In this document: positions 58,116 to 64,000 of the stretch, piece by piece
Layout: each line of letters starts with the position of its first letter
Position numbering within the stretch: position 1 is the stretch's first letter
Assembly: GCA_028551475.1 (NCBI GenBank)
Contig: CM052362.1
Coordinates: 1,186,166-1,250,165 of the forward strand
Direction of reading: 5' to 3'
Origin: Casuarina equisetifolia
Taxonomy: Eukaryota > Streptophyta > Magnoliopsida > Fagales > Casuarinaceae
DNA: 64,000 bases
The notes under the pieces: generated by a model
The model's database searches: none
What the model was told of the DNA's origin: nothing
Seen by the model: only the letters and a program-made list of their open reading frames with translations
Program-made: the position numbers and the translations under genes

Positions 58116-61100
58116 ATGGAAGAGAAGCGCGGCGAAGCCGGGACTGCACCGGCGGCAGGGGCCGAATCGCCAGCGTCGGAGCCGTCTTCCTCGCGGCGCA
58201 GAGCCGGGGGTCAGAAAAGAAAAGCCAGCAACCTTGGTGCGTCGAACTCTTCATCGGCGCCGTCGAAACGGACCACGCGCGAGAAGGCGTTGCTCGCCCA
58301 CACTCCGATCCACAACGGCCCATTGACCAGGGCTCGCCAGGGCCCCAGCCACCATGCCGCGTCGGCTCCCTCGCCGCAGGGGGGAGCAGCGGCCTCGGCC
58401 AGGAAGTCGAATGAGCTGGCGGCTGCGGCGGAGTTGAAGAGTAAGGAGAGCGAGCTAGAGGCTTTGGAGGCTGCGATGGAAGCTGAGTTTGAAGCTGTCA
58501 GATCTCGTGGTGCAAATGTTCACGTTGTTCCTCGTCATTGCGGTGAGCTTTGTTTGGGGTTCGAAACCCTAATTTGTTTACGTCTTAGACAGGAAATTTT
58601 ATAATTTGGCTCCTGAGAAAAAATTGAGGAGAAGCAGAGAAAATGTAATTCTTAGTTCAATTGTAGTTTTGCTTTTACGAAACTGAACAACGACAACTTA
58701 GGTTAGCTGCAAAGTTTTTGTTTGTCACACATAGTTAAGTTGGGACTCGAATTTTTGGGGTTCCAAAGTAGTGTCGTTGTTTTCTGTCTCTGGATTACAG
58801 TACTTTGATCGCAAGCTTGTTGCTCTCTGTTTGCTGTTTGATATTTTTGTTTTCAATTGGTTTGAATTATGAAATGGGGAAGAATTATACATTAAATGAT
58901 CCACATTGACATGCGTTAGGTGAACTTGATTTCATGTTTCGGTTTTCTTGTTTGCGTTCTGGTTTTTTGCATGGTAACGTGAGGAAAATTATGGAAAATG
59001 AAGTTCAGAATTTAATGTCGTCGTCTTGTTTTGGACTCTTGAAATTTGAAATAACGAAGTGTAGTTACATCCTTTCTCAAGCGTGTATGGGTGTTGCTTT
59101 TTGCTTTCATTCTTTGTTGCGGGATCTAGATAAGATTAAGTGTCAATCATGTGAGGCAAAACAATTTTACTTTCAAGTAAAGCATATTTCGTCCTTTTTA
59201 CCTTTTAGGTTGGTTTTCGTGGACAAAAGTTCATCCAATTGAGGAGCGCACATTGCCTTCTTTCTTTAATGAGAAGTCTAAGACTCGGACTCCGGAGATG
59301 TATATGGAGATACGTAATTGGATTATGAAGAAATTCCATTCAAATCCCAATACACAAATTGAATTGAAAGACTTATCAGAGCTTGATGTTGGAGATTCAG
59401 AAGCAAAGCAGGAAGTGATGGAGCTTTTGGACCACTGGGGTTTGATAAATTTCCACCCTTTCCCACCGACAGATTCTGCTGTGTCCTCTGCTGACAATGA
59501 CGATGCAGCTAAAGGGGATTCACTGGTTGAAAAACTCTTTCGCTTTGAAACCCCAGAATTGTGTCTGCCTGCTGTTCCAAAGACTAATCTGACAACTCCA
59601 TCTATGTCATCTGGATTTTTTCCAGAGTCTGCGATTGCTGAAGAGTTGGCAAGGGCTGAAGGGCCGGCAGTTGAGTACCATTGCAACTCTTGTGGAGCTG
59701 ATTGCTCTCGCAAGCGCTACCATTGCCAGAAGCAGGTTTGTTGGTCTGTAAAAGTTCTGCTTGGATTTGATTGATGTTTTTGAATATCTTCTCTTATTTC
59801 GTCAGTGTTTAAAGGCGTAATTCTTTCTCTTAAAAGAATAAAAGTCAATTAATCCTATTCCTTTTTGAAGTCCAAGATATGCTAACAATTTTGAAAATAA
59901 ACCCATATTTTTAGGAGGCATAGAATTCAAAGTGCGTAGGTACTGAGAACTGGATAAGGTCTTGCACCGTCAGTGAGTTTGTTTATACATGATGCAATCC
60001 CTTGCATTTGCTATTTTAGCAATAAAGCAGTGGACAATGTAACTTCAGATATAATTAGTTTCATCTAATGGTAAAAAAATTTGACATGTGTTTGATAGAG
60101 AAAGATTCAATGACATATGATGTAGTTATTTAGTTCCAATAATCTCGGTTTCCATACAATGTCAATTGTATGTATTGATCACAGTCATCCTTGACAGGCA
60201 GATTTTGATCTCTGTACTGATTGCTTTAACAATGGAAAATTTGGTTCTGGTATGTCCTCATCGGATTTTATTCTCATGGAACCTGCTGAAGCTCCTGGGT
60301 TAAGCAGTGGGAAATGGACAGATCAGGAGACACTTCTTCTCCTTGAAGCACTGGAACTTTATAAAGAAAATTGGAGTGAGATTGCAGAACACGTTGCCAC
60401 AAAGACAAAAGCACAATGCATATTGCATTTTCTTCAAATGCCAATTGAGGATACATTTCTTGATTGTGATGATGATATTGATGCAAGTTCTAAAGAAACT
60501 GCAGACCCAAGTTCCATGAATAATGATTCATCTGCCCCTAAAGATGCTCCTGAATCCAAGGAAATTAAGCCTGGTGCTACTGAGGGTCAACAGCTGACTT
60601 CTCCAATGGAAACTTCAAACACAGAAGATACAAGTGAAGTGAAGGCCAGTGATGAATCAAAGCCAGAAGATGCAAGTGAAATGAAAGTTGGCTCTCGAAA
60701 CTTCAGGAACAGAAGAGACCAGTGAAGTGAAAGCTGATCAGGATGTGGGTCAAAACTGGGCTTTAAAGGCTCTTAGAGAAGCATTCGAAGCTGTAGGTTA
60801 CCCTCCAGCACCGGATAACGCTCTTTCATTTACTGAAGTGGGAAACCCCGTCATGGCATTGGTAAGTTGAATATTTACCCAAAGAAACTTGAAGCCATCT
60901 CTTAGGGTGCATTGAGAGGGCATTCCCGTGACATATAAGTACTCTCTCTGATCTGAACTCTTATACCAACATAATCTCAATATCAAATGCATTTTAAGCA
61001 CTTTCTAGAACATACTTCAGATAATTACACTATGATGTCCAAAATTGTATGTACTTTTGTGCGTGTCAGTATGCTTATAGTATTACTTGTGTATGTGCTG

Positions 61101-63209
61101 AATACTTCGTATGCCTTAAGGCCTTATGTCTCACATCTCAATGAGTAAAACATACTAGCCATGTCTTCTGTAACTCGTGTTATATTAGGCACCTTATGGT
61201 TACTCTGTTCTACAGGCAGTTTTCCTGGCACGGCTTGCTGGACCTGATCTTGCAATTGCTTCAACCCACGGTTCATTTAAGTCCATATCTGGCAGTTCTC
61301 CTGCCATTCAGCTGGTTGCTCGGCACTGCATCCTATTGGAAGATCCACCAGATGACAAGAAAGAACCAGTTGGTTCTGAGAGGTATTACTTTAGTGAAGC
61401 TTACATTTCTTAGTATGTTTCTGAGTAGATTCTTTTATCATTGAGATGCTATCTCGCTTGAAATTATTTACAGGGATGCGCAGGAAGATGGAAACCTGGA
61501 AGGCAGAAACCAGAAAGAGGATAATTCTGCATCAGTGATGGATGACAGAGATTTATCTAATGGCCACAATAGCAAGGAAAAAAAAGATTCTACTCCTGAA
61601 GAAACTCAGAATGGTGAATCCACAGGGAAACCTACATGCTGCTGAGGAACAAGATGTTATACCTTCTACTGAGGAAGTTAGAAGACATGATCCTGGTGAC
61701 ACAAGAAATTCAGGTTTACCAAAGGACCGCCCACAAAGTGCAAAGAAGGAATTAGATAACTCAACATCCAAGGTGGACCTTCCATCAAGTTCTATGGATC
61801 AGCCACAAGAGACGATTGGAGGACCTTCCCAAGCTGCAGAGGCACCAAAAGATGCTCATGTGGTTTCTGATTCTCTGTTAACTGAAAAGAATGAGCTTCA
61901 GCAACCAGTCCAATCAGATCCAGTGGGAGAGCCTCCACAATCCACAGTGGCACCGAGAGATGCAGATATGTCATCTGATTCTGTGCCCTTAGAAAAGAAT
62001 GGGCCGGATCAAGCAGGGACAAACAGTTCGGTAGGAAAGCATCCCCAATCTACTGATGCACCAATGAATGTAGATATTGCGTCAGAATCTCTGCCATCCA
62101 AAAAGAATGATTCTCCACAACCAGTTACGAAAAATTCAGTGGAAGAACCCTCTCATCCTACAGATGCAGCACAGGGTGTAGATGTGGCATCTGACTCTCT
62201 GCCATCCAAAAAGAATGAACCTCAACGATCAGTTACAACAAATGCAATGGTCCAAAATGGAGCGAGTGAAGGTCTCTCTCTCATACAGATATATTCACAT
62301 GTTTGCTAGTTATAATTGATTTTTTTTTATATTGTGGTATTAAATTGAGTTGCAAGGTAAAATTATGGTTTGGAAACATTGAAGGATTTAATCACCCTAG
62401 CAATCCTTGACTTTGCAACGAAAATAAGCATTTTCTTGCTGTTTGCAAAACAATGCAATAAATTATATTTTATGGCTCCTGATTTGTTATTTATCACCCT
62501 GATAAGCTTTGACTGCAGAATGATTGAATATATTTCCTTGTGTGTTGTTTTCTTTTCAGTTGAGGACCTAATGGAAGATGGTAAAAAAGTCAAACCCGAT
62601 ATCCGGGAGAGAACACATGAGAACAAATTTGACAAAGTAAAGCGAGCTGCAGTTACAGCAATCTCTGCAGCAGCAGTAAAGGCAAAACTTCTTGCTAACC
62701 AGGAAGAAGATCAAATCCGACAACTAGCTGCATTTATGATAGAAAAGCAGGTAATCTCCTAGCCAACTAGGCTCTCATTTTGTAGTGCATTGTTGATTTT
62801 TGAAGCTTGACTTTACGGTGGTTTCCTTTCGTTGCAGTTGCATAAGTTGGAAACTAAATTAGCTTTCTTTACTGAGATGGACCATGTGGTATCGAGGGTA
62901 AGGGAGCAGCTGGACAGGTCAAGGCAGAGGCTTTACCATGAGCGGGCACAGATAATTGCAGCCCGACTTGGTGTTCAGGCATCCTCATCTAGACCAATGC
63001 CATCAACATTACCCGCCAACAGAATTGCCACAAATTTTGCTAACTCGGTTGGAAGGAACCCAATGAATATGAATTACCAAAGGCCACAAATTTTAAGACC
63101 CATGGGGACAATGGCTCCTTCTCCAAACCCATTTACACCCAATACAGTGACTGGAAGTTCTGTCCGGCCACCCAGCCAGGACAAGCTTTCTTCAGTTGTG
63201 ACAAAGTAG
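58116..63209 (+). CDS. SWI3D: SWI/SNF complex subunit SWI3D-like (seven exons, two apparent frameshifts)
   Basis: A core subunit of nuclear SWI/SNF chromatin remodelling complexes. Exons: 58116-58542, 59209-59735, 60198-60861, 61216-61382, 61474-62271, 62560-62750 and 62838-63209, all GT-AG, about 1,047 codons. An Ala/Ser-rich GC-rich N-terminus with a basic stretch is followed by SWIRM (about 145-235, WFSWTKVHPIEERTLPSFF), a ZZ zinc finger across the exon 2/3 junction (HCNSCGADC, then FDLCTDCF), SANT (GKWTDQETLLLLEALELY), an acidic repeat-rich region, and a C-terminal coiled coil (LETKLAFFTEMDHVVSRVRE). The ZZ finger marks the SWI3D type. Exon 3 is one nucleotide out of phase, with a frame change near 60687; exon 5 likewise, near 61630. 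All other exon phases fit. The shifts may be sequencing errors or real lesions. Confidence 0.9.
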
Positions 63210-64000
63210 CTTTGAGACCATGTGATAGAGATTCTCATTCATTCCGATCCCCTAGTAATGTATTAGCAGCTTTACCAAGTGATCGCCCATTTTTGTCATT
63301 CTATTGTTATTTAACTTGGTGAAGATATGTTTGGCCGAAAACAACTTAGTCCAACTTGAAAAAGTTGTAGCTGGTTCACGAATTAAGAAGGGCTTGGGTT
63401 CTGGGTGTTCTTCAACGAGCCAATTTCTTCTATTTAACGATAAGAAATGAAAGGACATGAAGCAGAAGCAGGGAAGAGGTGGTGGTTTGGATGTGTCAGA
63501 GTTTTAAAGGGCATAGGACATCCTTTGTGATTTTCTGTCTTACCAGGAGAAAGTGGTCTTAGAGAACATTTTTAGGCTTACATACCTAGTATGTTCTTGT
63601 GTCTTCTGAAATATCTTTTCAAGTTGTACAAAATGCTGGTAAAATAACACCATAGTTGGACGCTACCTCTTGGCATTTTTCTTATATGTTTAATCTCGAT
63701 TATATATAATTTTCTGAACCCATTGGCAAAGTCGTATCATGTTTAAAATTGATAGTGGATGAGTATTAAGCAATTTAGAGGGAAAGAAAAGATGGTTTAA
63801 ACATATAACTGCTGTTTGATTATCTTCTACTAATTAAATCCTAGCAAGGAAAAAAGAACACAAATCCGGAACAGGGAAGGAAGGCCTGTTGAGCCTCCAA
63901 AAGTAACAAAATCTAACTTTCCAAGAAAATGGTAAAGCACTCACTGTTCGCAGCGTTTCGTGGCACCCTTTCGGGGTCTACGACATCAAGCGGTTTCCTC
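63210..64000. other. SWI3D 3' untranslated region and downstream
   Basis: The first few hundred bases should be the 3' untranslated region. Nothing further is recognised up to the window edge, although the last 100 bases are less AT-rich and could begin another feature. Confidence 0.4.

Noticed and set aside
60660..60740. A 29-nt micro-intron (GTTGGC...TTCAG) to explain the SWI3D frame change
   Set aside because: Far below the minimum size of plant introns and without a branch-point region; an indel is simpler.

Overview
The window is nuclear DNA of a flowering plant, almost certainly a eudicot. It is AT-rich, its genes have GT-AG introns, and it is full of decayed LTR retrotransposons, LINE pieces and short SINE/TRIM/MITE-like elements. 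Gene content and repeat style would fit grapevine (Vitis), but that is a guess that was not checked against any database.

Layout. (1) 0.8-5.5 kb, minus strand: a nine-exon CLPP6-like gene for a subunit of the plastid Clp protease; all nine exons join in frame into 273 residues. (2) 7.4-21.8 kb: a transposon graveyard. It holds a rotten Ty1-copia relic carrying a LINE piece and a TRIM, then a Ty3-gypsy chromovirus inserted into the middle copy of a three-unit tandem repeat, then a solo copia LTR with a perfect target duplication. (3) 21.8-28.9 kb: mostly empty, with a LINE relic and a MITE-like hairpin. (4) 28.9-56.7 kb: a multi-gene cluster built from two gene types, described below. (5) 58.1-63.2 kb, plus strand: a seven-exon SWI3D-like gene (SWIRM, ZZ finger, SANT, C-terminal coiled coil) with two apparent frameshifts.

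The cluster at 28.9-56.7 kb is the most interesting part. It mixes five organ-specific-protein genes (DUF2775, S2/P4 type; here OSP-A to OSP-E, all plus strand; D is a clear pseudogene and E is probably truncated) with two intact BURP-domain genes and one BURP fragment (all minus strand). BURP1 and OSP-B are head to head, about 580 bp apart. The BURP fragment and OSP-D keep the same order and orientation, and the sequence upstream of BURP2 matches that of BURP1. The repeats of OSP-A/B each carry an AIIY-like tyrosine motif, and those of OSP-C carry VSAY/ISAY. BURP domains are known copper-dependent peptide cyclases that cross-link Tyr or Trp side chains, and split versions act on separate repeat-bearing precursor peptides. 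The block is therefore a good candidate for a side-chain-cyclised RiPP (burpitide or cyclopeptide-alkaloid type) locus, with OSP proteins as precursors and BURP1/2 as secreted cyclases. This is inference from gene identity, repeats and arrangement.

The cluster grew by segmental duplication (OSP - spacer - LINE relic - BURP units) and was broken up by transposons, including a 5.5-kb copia element between OSP-C and OSP-D and a SINE inside OSP-D. Stops in the retroelements are mostly of the kind made by C-to-T change (CAG to TAG, CAA to TAA, CGA to TGA, TGG to TAG), as expected of methylated, silenced DNA.
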